In this document: positions 25,287 to 34,042 of the stretch, piece by piece
How the letters are laid out: every line of letters begins with the position of its first letter
Position numbering within the stretch: the first letter of the stretch is position 1
From: Amycolatopsis vancoresmycina
GTDB taxonomy: Bacteria > Actinomycetota > Actinomycetes > Mycobacteriales > Pseudonocardiaceae
Length of the DNA: 64,000 bases
Direction: 5' to 3'
Assembly (NCBI RefSeq): GCF_000716785.1
Contig: NZ_JNYY01000007.1
Coordinates: 124,001-188,000 of the forward strand
Program-made: the position numbers and the translations under genes
Notes under the pieces: generated by a model
What the model was told of the DNA's origin: nothing
Seen by the model: only the letters and a program-made list of their open reading frames with translations
Database searches by the model: none

Positions 25287-26393
25287 TCAGCCTTCGGCAG
25301 CCAGCTGCCCACAGGCGGCGGCGATCTCCTGGCCGCGGGTGTCCCGCACGGTGCACGCTACTCCACCGGCGTTGACCAGCCGCACGAACTCCCGCTCCAC
25401 CGGCTTCGGCGAAGCATCCCACTTGCTGCCCGGAGTCGGGTTCAGCGGGATCACGTTCACGTGCACCAACTGACCCAGGTGCTTCCGCAGCCGCTTCGCC
25501 AGCAGCTCAGCCCGCCACGGCTGGTCGTTGATGTCCCGGATCAGCGCGTACTCGATCGACACCCGCCGCCCCGACGTATCGGCGTAGTACCGAGCCGCCG
25601 AAAGCACCTCGTCCACCGACCACCGGTTGTTCACCGGCACCAGCGTGTCCCGCAGCTCGTCGTCCGGCGTGTGCAACGACACCGCCAGCCGGACCTGCAT
25701 CTTCTCGTCCGCCAGCTTGCGAATCGCCGGCGCCAGGCCCACCGTCGACACCGTCACCGACCGCTGACCGATCCCCAGACCCCCCGGCGCGGGATCCGTG
25801 ATCCGGCGAACCGCCGCCACGACCCGCTTGTAGTTGGCCAGGGGCTCGCCCATGCCCATGAAGACGATGTTCGACAGCCGCCCCGGGCCGCCCGGCATCG
25901 TGCCGTCGCGCATGACCGCCGCGGCCGAACGGACCTGGTCCACGATCTCCGCCGTCGACAGGTTGCGGTCCAGTCCGCCCTGGCCCGTCGCGCAGAACGG
26001 GCACGCCATGCCGCAGCCCGCCTGGCTCGAGATGCACAGCGTCGCACGGTCCGGGTAGCGCATCAGGACGCTCTCCAGGAGCGTGCCGTCGTGCGCTCGC
26101 CACAGCGTCTTGCGGGTCGCGCCGTCGTCGGCCGCCAGGGCTCGGACCTCGGTCAGGAGCGTCGGCATCAGGTCGGCGACCAGGCGATCGCGGGACGCCG
26201 CCGGGATGTCCGTCATCTCAGCCGGGTCCACCGTCAGGCGGGAGAAATAATGGTTCGACAGCTGCTTCGCGCGGAACGGCTTCTCCCCCAGCTCGGCGAC
26301 CGCGGCCGCGCGCTCGGACACCGAGAGGTCGGCGAGGTGGCGCGGCGGGAGGCCGCGCTTGGGCGCGTCGAAGACGAGGGGAAGGGCAGTCAT
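25287..26393 (-). CDS. rlmN: RlmN, 23S rRNA A2503 / tRNA A37 C2-methyltransferase
   Basis: This is a 368-residue radical SAM methyltransferase that dual-methylates adenosine in 23S rRNA and some tRNAs. The radical SAM cluster motif is C-x3-C-x2-C (GCGMACPFCATGQ), preceded by LCISSQAGCG; GMGEPLANY and RVSIEYALI are family signatures, and the C-terminal Cys that carries the methyl intermediate is in GGVACTVRDTRG. The ATG at 26393 fits the family N-terminus. In mycobacteria the gene follows cdsA; here about 12 kb separates them. Confidence 0.96.
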   Translation of the reverse strand: MTALPLVFDAPKRGLPPRHLADLSVSERAAAVAELGEKPFRAKQLSNHYFSRLTVDPAEMTDIPAASRDRLVADLMPTLLTEVRALAADDGATRKTLWRAHDGTLLESVLMRYPDRATLCISSQAGCGMACPFCATGQGGLDRNLSTAEIVDQVRSAAAVMRDGTMPGGPGRLSNIVFMGMGEPLANYKRVVAAVRRITDPAPGGLGIGQRSVTVSTVGLAPAIRKLADEKMQVRLAVSLHTPDDELRDTLVPVNNRWSVDEVLSAARYYADTSGRRVSIEYALIRDINDQPWRAELLAKRLRKHLGQLVHVNVIPLNPTPGSKWDASPKPVEREFVRLVNAGGVACTVRDTRGQEIAAACGQLAAEG

Positions 26394-26555
26394 GGCCCGA
26401 CCAGTGTCCCACGTCCCCGCCGGGACCGCCCGAACCACCCCGGCCGGGTATGCCCCAGGTCACCAGCCCCGGTCTCCGGGTCCGCAGCGCCCACCGGGAT
26501 GATCGACGGCGAGCAACCGGACGGGGGTCCGGCGTCCGACGAAAGAGGTGAACGC

Positions 26556-27137
26556 GTGTCCTTCCGGCACCTCCTCCTGGCTGTGGCGGTCGCCCTGGGC
26601 GCCGCCGCCTGCAGCAGCGCCCCGGCCGGGGAGCCGCCCGCGCCGAGCCCGGCGAACGGGCCGCGCGCGAACGTGGGCGCCCTGCACCTGCCCCTGCCGG
26701 CCGGCGCGACCTACACCGAGCACAGCCCCGACGGCCTGCTGGACGGCTGTATCGCCGAAGGCACCGTGGCCTGCGAAGCGCGCGTCCTCGACCTGCGCAA
26801 GGCGGACCCCAAAGCGCCGATCAACCTCCCGAGCACGAAGCGGCCCTTCGGCTGGTACACCGGCACGGACCTGCCGACCTGCATCACGCCCGCTTCGCCG
26901 CCCGGGAAGGCCGCGGGCGCCACCGGCAGCACTCTGCTCGACTCCGGCTTCGCGAAGATCGGGCCGAAGACGGCCGAGTACGGCCGCTGGAAGGTCACCT
27001 GCGAGAACTCGGCGCAGAACAACCAGGTCCGGTCGTGGTGGCTGCCGACGAGCCGGATCCTGGTCGTCCAGTACGGTTCCTTCCCCGGCTGGGACGCCAA
27101 GATGGACACCCTGCTCGCCGGCGCCACCTTCAGCTGA
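26556..27137 (+). CDS. Secreted lipoprotein (DUF3558-like size)
   Basis: This 193-residue protein has a lipoprotein signal peptide (FRHLLLAVAVALG, lipobox GAAAC, C19) and a Pro-rich linker. Mature-region cysteines occur in DGCIAEGTVACEARV, LPTCITP and KVTCENS. No catalytic motif is seen. The GTG start is preceded by AGAGG; the frame is open much further upstream only as a shadow of rlmN. Its stop overlaps that of the convergent E1-like gene by 8 bp. Confidence 0.8.
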   Translation: MSFRHLLLAVAVALGAAACSSAPAGEPPAPSPANGPRANVGALHLPLPAGATYTEHSPDGLLDGCIAEGTVACEARVLDLRKADPKAPINLPSTKRPFGWYTGTDLPTCITPASPPGKAAGATGSTLLDSGFAKIGPKTAEYGRWKVTCENSAQNNQVRSWWLPTSRILVVQYGSFPGWDAKMDTLLAGATFS

Positions 27138-29424
27138 CGACGTCGAGCGCGGCCCGGATGACCGCGTCCGTGTCGATCCCGTGGTAGGAGTAGACGTCCT
27201 CCAGCGACCCCGACTGGCCGAAGCCCGTGACGCCCAGCGCGACCGACGGCACCCGGTTGATCCCGGCGAGGAACGCCAGCGTGTGCGGGTGGCCGTCGAG
27301 CACCGTCACCAGCGGGCGGGCCCGCGCGGCGGGGAAGACCTGGTCGAGGATCCACGACTCGGCGCCGCCCCGGCCGGACCGCGCCTGGAGGGCTTCGAAC
27401 AGCAGGCCCGGGCTGGTCACGCACACGACGTCGGCCTCGACACCCACCTGGGCCAGCCGCTCGGCCGCCGCCAGGGTGTCCGGGACCAGCGCGCCCATCG
27501 CCGCCAGCGTGACCGCCGGCTCCGAAGCCCGCCGCAGCAGGTACGCGCCGGCCACGACCTGACGACGGCGGCGTTCCCGCGCGGCCGGGTCGGTGGGCAC
27601 GACGGCGAGGGTCTGGTCGACCGGACGCGTCGAAAGCCGGAAGTACGACGACGTCCCGCCCGGCTTGCCGAGCCGGCCGAGCGCGGCCAGCAGCGTCCAC
27701 TCGGTGTCGATCGCGAACGCCGGTTCGTAGCTGACGCAGCCGGGCTGCTCGATGCCGATCGACGGGGTGATGATCGACTGGTGCGCGCCGCCTTCCGGGG
27801 CGAGCGTGACGCCGGACGGCGTGCCGATCAGGATCGACTGCCCGCCCGCGTAGATGCCGAACGACCACGGCTCCAGCGCGCGCTCGACGAACGGGTCGTA
27901 CATCACACCGATGGGCAGCAGCGGCTCGCCCCAGCGGCTCCAGGTCGCGCCCAGCTCGCCGAGCAGGCCGACCAGGTTCGTCTCGGCGATGCCCAGTTCG
28001 ACGTGCTGGCCGGTCGGCTTCTCCCGCCAGTGCATGATCGTCTCGGGGTCGTCCTCGAACCAGTCGCGGCGCTCGGTGGCCGACCAGACGCCGACCTTGT
28101 TGACCCAGCCGCCGAGGTTGGTCGTCGAGCTGACGTCCGGGCTGACCGTCACCACGCGCTTCGCCGCTTCGGGCGCTTCGCGCGTCAGGTCGAGCAGGAC
28201 GCGTCCGAGCGCCGCCTGCGTTGTAGCGGTCCCGGACGGCGTACGTCCGATGTCGACGGGCAGGTCCAGCGAAGGCGCCGAAGGAACGTCCGGACGGCGA
28301 AGGCGCGAAGCAACTTCAGCGCACAACGCGGCTTCGGGCGTCCCGGCGGCGAAGCCTTCGTACGGCGAAGCAAGGTCCGTACCCAGCGAAGCAGCCAGCT
28401 CTTCCATCTGTGCCACCGTCAGCAGCGAAGAGTGGTTCTGCGGGTGCCCCTGCGTGGGCAGGCCACGACCCTTGACGGTGTAGCAGAAGATCACCGTCGG
28501 CCGGTCGTCCGCAATGGACGCGAAGACCTCGTCGAGCGAGCCGAGGTCGTGGCCGCCCAGGTTCCGGATCGCCGCGAGCAGCGTCTCGTCGTCGAGAGAC
28601 GCCACCAGCGAAGCGAGCGCCTCGTTGCCCGCGGGCAGCCGGTCGCGCACCTGGGCGGCGTCGCAGCGCAACAGCCGCTGGTACTCGGGGTTCGGCATGC
28701 CGTCGATGCGGGCGCGCAGCTCCTCGCCACCCGGCCGGGTGAACAGCTCCTCCAGGAGCCGCCCGTACTTGAGCGTCAGGACCTGCCAGCCGGCCGCGTC
28801 GAACATGCCCTGCAGCCGCCCGGCCGCGATGTTCGGGACCACCCGGTCGAGGGACTGGCGGTTGAGGTCGACGATCCAGACGATCTCGCCCAGCTCGGCG
28901 ACGGCCGGGTCGAGGATGGCCTCCCAGATCGCGCCCTCGTCCAGCTCGGCGTCGCCGACCAGCGAGTACTGCCGCCCGGTGCCCGCCGAAGAGCCCCGCG
29001 TCGTCAAGTAGCGGCGGGCCAGCGCGCCCCAGATCGGGGCGGTGGCACCGATGCCGACCGAGCCGGTCGAGTAGTCGACGGGGTCGGGGTCCTTCGCGCG
29101 GCTCGGGTAGCTCTGCAGGCCACCGAACTCGCGCAGCGTCGGCAGGTAAGCCTCGTCGAGCTCGCCGAGCAGGTAGTTGATCGCGTGGAGCACCGGCGAC
29201 GCGTGCGGCTTCACCGAGACGCGGTCCTCGGGGCGCAGGTGCCGGAACCACAGCGACGTCATGATCGAGACCAGCGACGCGCAGGACGCCTGGTGCCCGC
29301 CGACCTTCAGCCCGGACGGGTTGGGCCGGACCCGGTTCGCCTGGTGCACGATCGCGGTCGCGAGCCACAGCACCCGCTGCTCGATCGCGGTGAGCGCCGG
29401 GGCGGTCACGGGGGCATGCGTCAT
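27130..29424 (-). CDS. Pyruvate dehydrogenase E1 / transketolase-like TPP enzyme
   Basis: This 764-residue homodimeric-type E1 has the TPP-binding region GDAELDEGAIWEAI...WIVDLNRQSLD, the HGHP-equivalent YTVKGRGLPTQGHPQNH, and the transketolase pyrimidine domain with the catalytic Glu region QHVELGIAETNLVGLLGELG. The layout is AceE-like (EC 1.2.4.1), but it is shorter than the usual 890-920 residues, and no E2 or E3 gene is nearby. It may oxidise another 2-oxo acid. The ATG has AAAGG upstream. Expression is probably controlled by the adjacent Lrp gene through the sites at 29439-29558. Confidence 0.82.
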   Translation of the reverse strand: MTHAPVTAPALTAIEQRVLWLATAIVHQANRVRPNPSGLKVGGHQASCASLVSIMTSLWFRHLRPEDRVSVKPHASPVLHAINYLLGELDEAYLPTLREFGGLQSYPSRAKDPDPVDYSTGSVGIGATAPIWGALARRYLTTRGSSAGTGRQYSLVGDAELDEGAIWEAILDPAVAELGEIVWIVDLNRQSLDRVVPNIAAGRLQGMFDAAGWQVLTLKYGRLLEELFTRPGGEELRARIDGMPNPEYQRLLRCDAAQVRDRLPAGNEALASLVASLDDETLLAAIRNLGGHDLGSLDEVFASIADDRPTVIFCYTVKGRGLPTQGHPQNHSSLLTVAQMEELAASLGTDLASPYEGFAAGTPEAALCAEVASRLRRPDVPSAPSLDLPVDIGRTPSGTATTQAALGRVLLDLTREAPEAAKRVVTVSPDVSSTTNLGGWVNKVGVWSATERRDWFEDDPETIMHWREKPTGQHVELGIAETNLVGLLGELGATWSRWGEPLLPIGVMYDPFVERALEPWSFGIYAGGQSILIGTPSGVTLAPEGGAHQSIITPSIGIEQPGCVSYEPAFAIDTEWTLLAALGRLGKPGGTSSYFRLSTRPVDQTLAVVPTDPAARERRRRQVVAGAYLLRRASEPAVTLAAMGALVPDTLAAAERLAQVGVEADVVCVTSPGLLFEALQARSGRGGAESWILDQVFPAARARPLVTVLDGHPHTLAFLAGINRVPSVALGVTGFGQSGSLEDVYSYHGIDTDAVIRAALDVVS

Positions 29425-29438
29425 CGTCGACACCTTTC

Positions 29439-29558
29439 GTGCAGGAAGCGCCCACCAGGACAGCACTGGTGGACGCATCGCACAACCGATGCCACCGCAA
29501 GTGCGCAGAATGCACACTCGAATCGGACGGCTCAGGTATCCGGGTGCGCAGAATGCAC
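29439..29558. promoter_or_regulatory. Repeated Lrp/AsnC-type operator sites
   Basis: The 15-mer GTGCGCAGAATGCAC occurs twice without change (29501-29515 and 29544-29558, 43 bp apart), each an imperfect dyad GTGC-N7-GCAC. A degenerate copy in reverse orientation, GTGCAGGAAGCGCCC, lies at 29439-29453. Between them CCACCAG-N7-CTGGTGG (29452-29472) is a separate perfect dyad. The second 15-mer is within the last codons of the lrp gene. Phased repeats fit octameric Lrp-family binding upstream of the E1-like gene. Confidence 0.6.
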
Positions 29559-30017
29559 GCGCTCGAGCAGGGGCGCCAGCCGGTACGGGACGAGCTCGCG
29601 CATGACGAGCGAGATGTTCGTCCGCTCGACGCCGGGCGAGGCCAGGATGTGCCCGGCGATCCGGTACAGGTCGTCGGCGTCGACGGCCACCACCTGCACC
29701 ATCAGGTCGCTCGCCCCGGTCAGCCCGCACACCTCGGTGACCTCGGGGATCGTCGCGAGGGCCGCGGCGATTTCGGCCAGGCGCCGCTGGTCGACCATCG
29801 CGTTGACGAACGCCCGAAGCGGGTAGCCCAGCCGCGCCGGGTCGATGCGGCGCTCGAACGACCTCAGGACGCCGCGCTGCTCAAGGCGCGCGAGCCGGGC
29901 CTGCACCGTGTTGCGGGACAGGCCCAGCCGCTCGGCCAGCGCGACGGCAGTCGCGCGGGAGTCCTCCCCCAGCGCCTGGAGCAAGCGCGCGTCGATCTCG
30001 TCGATGGTTTCCGGCAC
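29532..30017 (-). CDS. Lrp/AsnC-family regulator
   Basis: This 161-residue protein has an N-terminal helix-turn-helix (ALGEDSRATAVALAERLGLSRNTVQARLARLE) and a C-terminal RAM ligand domain (EVTEVCGLTGASDLMVQVVAVDADDLYRI). It starts 14 bp after the siderophore-binding-protein gene on the same strand, so it may be read from the iron-transport transcript. Downstream it faces the E1-like gene through operator-like repeats, its most probable target, with an amino or 2-oxo acid as the likely effector. Confidence 0.88.
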   Translation of the reverse strand: MPETIDEIDARLLQALGEDSRATAVALAERLGLSRNTVQARLARLEQRGVLRSFERRIDPARLGYPLRAFVNAMVDQRRLAEIAAALATIPEVTEVCGLTGASDLMVQVVAVDADDLYRIAGHILASPGVERTNISLVMRELVPYRLAPLLERVHSAHPDT

Positions 30018-30030
30018 GCGCCCGATCTTC

Positions 30031-31038
30031 TCAGCCGAGGTACTTCTTGAGGTCGTCGAGGACCTTCATCGCCCCGATCGGGCCGAGGCCGAGGAACCAG
30101 ACCTCGTCGGCGACCGGGATCGCGTGCTGGGCCTTGACCGCGCCGAGCCCGGCCCACAGCCCGCTGCTCGTGACGGCCTTCTCGTCCGGGCTCGGCCCGG
30201 CGCCGTAGCTGGAGTAGAAGATCCAGTCGGCGTCGGCCTCGTCGATGCGCTCCTTCGAAATCTGCGCGGCCAGCTCGTTGATGTTCTGGTTCGCCGGACG
30301 CGCGAGGCCGACGTCCTTGAGGATCACGCCGATGAAGGACAGGTTGCCGTAGAGCCGGATGTTGCCGGAGAGGAACCGCAGCAGCGAGATCTTCGGCGCG
30401 CCCTTGACCGACGCCTTCACTTCGTTCGCGCGCTTCTGGTAGTCGTTCAGCAGCCCGACGGCCTTCGTTTCGTCGCCGAGCGAAGCCCCGATCAGCAGCA
30501 GGTTCTCCTTCCACGGGAACCCGGGCCGGATGCTGAACACCGTCGGCGCGATCTTCGACAGCTGCGGGTAGAGGTCCTTGGCCCGCAGCTTGCTGCCGAC
30601 GATCAGGTCCGGCGTCAGCGCGGCGATCGCTTCGAGGTTGAGGTTGTTGATGTCCCCGACCGTCGCGATGCCCTTGACGCGGTCGGCGAGGTACGACGGC
30701 ACGCCGCTCTGCCCGGCAGTCGTGGCCATGCCGACCGGGGTGACGCCGAGCGCGAGGACGTCGTCCAGCTCGCCGCTGTCGAGGACGACGACCCGCGTGG
30801 GCTTCTTGTCCAGCTTGGTCTTGCCGAGCGCGTGGGTCACCGTGCGCGGGAAGACGCCGGGACCGGCGTCCGCGCCGAGCTTGGCCGTCTCGGCGTCCGC
30901 CGTCGAGAACAGGCGGCCGCCGGTGGCGACGTCCTGGTCGCCGACGCCCGAGCTGCTCGGCTTCGACGGCTGGCCGCAGGCGGCGAGGAGCGTGACCGAC
31001 GCCAGGACGGCGACCAGGGGTGTCCACTTAGGACGCAT
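30031..31038 (-). CDS. Siderophore ABC transporter substrate-binding lipoprotein
   Basis: This 335-residue class III binding protein (FepB/FhuD/BtuF fold) has a signal peptide with lipobox LLAAC (C21). The domain begins at KKPTRVVVLDSGELDDVLALGVTPVGMA and continues through NLEAIAALTPDLIVGSK, both characteristic of ferric-siderophore receptors. It is the last transport component of the four-gene operon and overlaps the ATPase gene by 11 bp. Iron regulation is inferred from the iron box upstream of the operon. Confidence 0.92.
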   Translation of the reverse strand: MRPKWTPLVAVLASVTLLAACGQPSKPSSSGVGDQDVATGGRLFSTADAETAKLGADAGPGVFPRTVTHALGKTKLDKKPTRVVVLDSGELDDVLALGVTPVGMATTAGQSGVPSYLADRVKGIATVGDINNLNLEAIAALTPDLIVGSKLRAKDLYPQLSKIAPTVFSIRPGFPWKENLLLIGASLGDETKAVGLLNDYQKRANEVKASVKGAPKISLLRFLSGNIRLYGNLSFIGVILKDVGLARPANQNINELAAQISKERIDEADADWIFYSSYGAGPSPDEKAVTSSGLWAGLGAVKAQHAIPVADEVWFLGLGPIGAMKVLDDLKKYLG

Positions 31039-31846
31039 CGGGGGTTCCTTCTTCTCGGGGTGTGGCCCGCCGCCTGCCGATCGGGACGACCAGGGGCGTG
31101 GCGGAGACCGGGTCTTCGATGACCCGGCAGGGCATGCCGAAGACGTCGGCGACGAGCTCGGCGGTGAGGATGTCGGCGGGCGCGCCTTCGGCGGCGATCC
31201 GGCCGTCCTTCATCGCGATCAGGTGGTCGCCGTAGCGGGCGGCCAGGTTGAGGTCGTGCAGGACGATGACGATCGTCCGGCCGTCCTCGGCGTTCAGGTC
31301 CGACAGCAGGTCGAGGACTTCGACCTGGTGGGCGATGTCGAGGAACGTCGTGGGCTCGTCGAGCAGCAGCAACGGCGTCCGCTGGGCGAGGGCCATGGCG
31401 ATCCAGACGCGCTGGCGCTGCCCGCCGGACAGCTCGTCGACCGGGCGGGCGGCCAGCTCCACGGTGTCCGTCGCGAGCATCGCCTTCGCGACGGCGTCGT
31501 CGTCCTCGGCGCTCCAGCGGCGGAACACGCCCTGGTGCGGGTAGCGGCCGCGGCCGACGAGGTCGGCGACGGTGATGCCCTCCGGCGCGGTCGGCGACTG
31601 CGGCAGCAGGCCGAGCACTCCTGCGACATCCTTGCTGCGCCACGTCGTGATGCCCTTGCCGTCGAGGTAGACCGCGCCTCGGGTGGGCGTCAGCAGCCGG
31701 GCGAGGCCGCGCAGGAGCGTCGACTTCCCGCACGCGTTGGTCCCGACGATCATGGTGACCTTGCCGGGCGGGATTTCCACGGAGAGGTCCTTGACCACGC
31801 GAAGCGGCCCATAGCCGAGTTCGAGGTCCTCGGTGTGCAGTGTCAC
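31028..31846 (-). CDS. Siderophore ABC transporter ATP-binding protein (FepC-like)
   Basis: This 272-residue ATPase has Walker A GTNACGKST, the signature LSGGQRQRVWIAMAL, Walker B TPLLLLDEPTTFLDI and the H-loop VLHDLNLAARYGDHL. Asn and Cys in the P-loop (TNACGKST) are usual for this iron-siderophore subfamily. It energises import through the two permeases encoded upstream. The GTG start lies 7 nt after the permease stop. Confidence 0.94.
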   Translation of the reverse strand: MTLHTEDLELGYGPLRVVKDLSVEIPPGKVTMIVGTNACGKSTLLRGLARLLTPTRGAVYLDGKGITTWRSKDVAGVLGLLPQSPTAPEGITVADLVGRGRYPHQGVFRRWSAEDDDAVAKAMLATDTVELAARPVDELSGGQRQRVWIAMALAQRTPLLLLDEPTTFLDIAHQVEVLDLLSDLNAEDGRTIVIVLHDLNLAARYGDHLIAMKDGRIAAEGAPADILTAELVADVFGMPCRVIEDPVSATPLVVPIGRRRATPREEGTPDAS

Positions 31847-31853
31847 GGCGTCC

Positions 31854-32876
31854 TCACATTCGCCCGGCGCGGTTGGCCGTGGCGAGCAGCCACAGCAGGT
31901 ACGGGGCGCCGACGGCGCCGGTGACCACGCCGACCGGAAGCTGCGTGCCGAGCAGGTGCTGGGCCGCGAAGTCGCCCAGCAGGACGACGAGCGCGCCGGT
32001 CAGCGCGGCGGGAAGGAGCCCGGCGCGGGCGCCGCCGACGAGCCGGGTCGCGATCGGATTGGCCACGAAGGCGACGAACGCGACCGGCCCCGCGGCCGCC
32101 GTCGCGAAGGCGGCTAGGGCGACGGCGATCAGCAGCAAGCCCAGGCGGCTGCGCTCGACCCGGAGTCCGAGCCCGGCAGCGGTGTCGTCACCGAGCTGCA
32201 GCCCGGCGAGCGCGCGGCTCTGCAGCAGCGCCGCGGGCAGGAGAACGGCGAGCGCGATGGCCAGTGGCACGACGTGGTCCCAGCCGCGGCCGTTCAGGTT
32301 GCCGGTGAGCCAGACGAGGGCCTGCTGGGCGAGGGTGACGTCGGCCCAGGTCATCAGGTACGAGACGACACTGGTCAGCACCGCGCCGACCCCGACGCCG
32401 ACCAGGACCAGCCGGTAGCCGTGGACGCCGCCGCGGCGGGCGAGCAGGTAGATGGTGGCGCCGGTGAGCAGCGCGCCGGCCAGCGCCGCGGCCGAAACCA
32501 CCGCTCCCCCGGCGCCGAACAGCACGATCGCCACGACCGCCGCCGCGCTCGCGCCCTGCGTCACGCCGATGACGTCCGGGCTGGCCAGCGGATTGCGCAG
32601 GAGCCGCTGGAAGAGCGCGCCGGACGTCCCGAAGGCGACGCCGACGAGGACGCCGGTGATCGCTCTGGGCAGCCGGAGTTCCGTCACGACGTAGGCGGCG
32701 CGGCCTTGCCCGCCGAGGAGCAGGCCGGGGAGGTCGCCGAGCGGCACCGGGAAGTCGCCCACGGCCAGGGAAACCGCGAAGACGACGACGATCGCCAGCA
32801 GCAGCCCCAGCGTCACCGCACGGGCCCGGAGTGCGCCCTGCCGGCGCGCGGCCGCGACCACCTCGACGGCACTCAC
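31854..32876 (-). CDS. Siderophore ABC transporter permease (FepG-like)
   Basis: This 340-residue FecCD-family permease has about 9-10 membrane helices, with the conserved RLPRAITGVLVGVAFGTSGALFQRLLRNPLASPDVIGVTQGAS and GPVAFVAFVANPIATRLVGG segments and a C-terminal GAPYLLWLL. It starts with a GTG overlapping the stop of the first permease by 4 bp (GTGA) and would form a heterodimeric channel with it. Confidence 0.93.
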   Translation of the reverse strand: MSAVEVVAAARRQGALRARAVTLGLLLAIVVVFAVSLAVGDFPVPLGDLPGLLLGGQGRAAYVVTELRLPRAITGVLVGVAFGTSGALFQRLLRNPLASPDVIGVTQGASAAAVVAIVLFGAGGAVVSAAALAGALLTGATIYLLARRGGVHGYRLVLVGVGVGAVLTSVVSYLMTWADVTLAQQALVWLTGNLNGRGWDHVVPLAIALAVLLPAALLQSRALAGLQLGDDTAAGLGLRVERSRLGLLLIAVALAAFATAAAGPVAFVAFVANPIATRLVGGARAGLLPAALTGALVVLLGDFAAQHLLGTQLPVGVVTGAVGAPYLLWLLATANRAGRM

Positions 32877-33880
32877 ACCGCCACGACCTTCCGGCGCCGC
32901 ACCAGGAACACGAACACGGGCGCACCGACGAGCGCGGTCACGATCCCGACCTGCACCTCGGCCGGGCGCGCGACCACGCGGCCGACGACGTCGGACACCA
33001 GCAGGAGCAGTGGCGCGAGCAACGCCGAGTACGGCAGCAGCCAGCGGTGGTCGGGCCCGGTGACCAGCCGCGCGGCGTGCGGGACGGTCAGCCCGACGAA
33101 CGCGATCGGCCCGGCGATCGCCGTCGCCGACCCGCAGAGCACGACGACAGCGAGCGCGCACACCAGCCGCGCCACCGGGACGTTCTGGCCCAGCGAGCGG
33201 GCCACGTCTTCGCCGAGCGCGAGGGCGTTGAGCTGGCGGGCGGCCACCAGGGCGAGCAGCACGCCCGCGACCACGAACGGCACGGCCTGGGTGACCGTCG
33301 CGGCGTCCCGGCCGGTCAGCGAGCCGACCTGCCAGAACCGGTACTGGTCGAACGTCGTCTGGTCGGTGAGGAGCAGCGCGCTGGTCACCGAGGCCAGCGC
33401 CGCCGTCACCGCGGCGCCGGCGAGGGCGAGCTTCACCGGCGTCGCCCCGGCCCGGCCGAGCGCGCTGACGCCGTAGACGACGCCACCGGCGGCCGCGGCG
33501 CCCAGGAAGCCGAACCAGACGTACCCGCCGACGCTCGTGATGCCGAACGCGCCGATGCCGAGGACGACGAAGAGCGCCGCCCCCGCGTTGACGCCGAGCA
33601 GCCCCGGGTCGGCCAGGGGGTTGCGCGTCGCGCCCTGGATGACGGCGCCCGAGAGGCCCAGCGCGACGCCGGCGAGCACCCCGGCGAGGGTGCGCGGGAG
33701 CCGGAGTTCGCGGACGACCAGGTGGTCGGGGTCGGTCGCGTCGAAGTGGAAGAGCGCGTCGAGCACGGTGCCCGGGCTCAGGCCGCGGGTGCCGACGGCG
33801 ATGCTGAGCAGCACGGCGGCGGCCACGGCCGCGGCGAGGACCAGCAACCCGGCCGTCAGCGGGAGCGAGCGGGTCCGCAC
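32873..33880 (-). CDS. Siderophore ABC transporter permease (FepD-like)
   Basis: This is a 335-residue FecCD-family permease and the first gene of the operon. The family segments LRLPRTLAGVLAGVALGLSGAVIQGATRNPLADPGLLGVNAGAALFVV, GPIAFVGLTVPHAARL and GAPVFVFLV are present in an otherwise hydrophobic protein. The GTG start lies about 30 bp from the iron box on the upstream side. The operon order permease-permease-ATPase-binding protein is typical of actinobacterial hydroxamate or catecholate uptake; the siderophore itself cannot be inferred. Confidence 0.93.
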   Translation of the reverse strand: MRTRSLPLTAGLLVLAAAVAAAVLLSIAVGTRGLSPGTVLDALFHFDATDPDHLVVRELRLPRTLAGVLAGVALGLSGAVIQGATRNPLADPGLLGVNAGAALFVVLGIGAFGITSVGGYVWFGFLGAAAAGGVVYGVSALGRAGATPVKLALAGAAVTAALASVTSALLLTDQTTFDQYRFWQVGSLTGRDAATVTQAVPFVVAGVLLALVAARQLNALALGEDVARSLGQNVPVARLVCALAVVVLCGSATAIAGPIAFVGLTVPHAARLVTGPDHRWLLPYSALLAPLLLLVSDVVGRVVARPAEVQVGIVTALVGAPVFVFLVRRRKVVAV

Positions 33881-33885
33881 AGGTC

Positions 33886-33921
33886 GTTACCTTTGCTAAC
33901 AGGTGGTTAGGCTTGCCTAAT
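33886..33921. promoter_or_regulatory. Iron box (IdeR/DmdR1-type) upstream of siderophore operon
   Basis: TTAGGCTTGCCTAA (33907-33920) is a perfect 6-bp dyad around TT and, with flanking GG, matches the IdeR/DtxR consensus core GGTTAGGCTAACCTAA at 14 of 16 bases. A second dyad, GTTA-N7-TAAC (33886-33900), lies immediately nearer the gene. Together they cover the promoter of the FepD-like gene, so the operon should be repressed by Fe(II)-IdeR. Confidence 0.75.
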
Positions 33922-33995
33922 CTAGGCCGCGGGATCTTGAAGTCTCAAGTTCCGTGAGCGAGCTCACCGGCCGCGGGTTGCCAGCCGACCGTTTC

Positions 33996-34005
33996 CGATA
34001 TATCG
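33996..34005. promoter_or_regulatory. CGATATATCG palindrome upstream of padR
   Basis: This perfect 10-bp palindrome, strikingly AT-rich for this genome, lies 37 bp before the padR ATG. It overlaps where the promoter should be, so it is a candidate autoregulatory PadR operator, and its TATAT core could also serve as a -10 box. Confidence 0.45.
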
Positions 34006-34042
34006 TGAACGTGTCGCAACAGTTCGAGAAAGGAACACTGAC

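Noticed and set aside
26548..29826. A 1092-codon plus-strand frame across the E1-like gene
   Set aside because: Antisense shadow of a clear TPP enzyme; low-complexity basic translation and no family motif.
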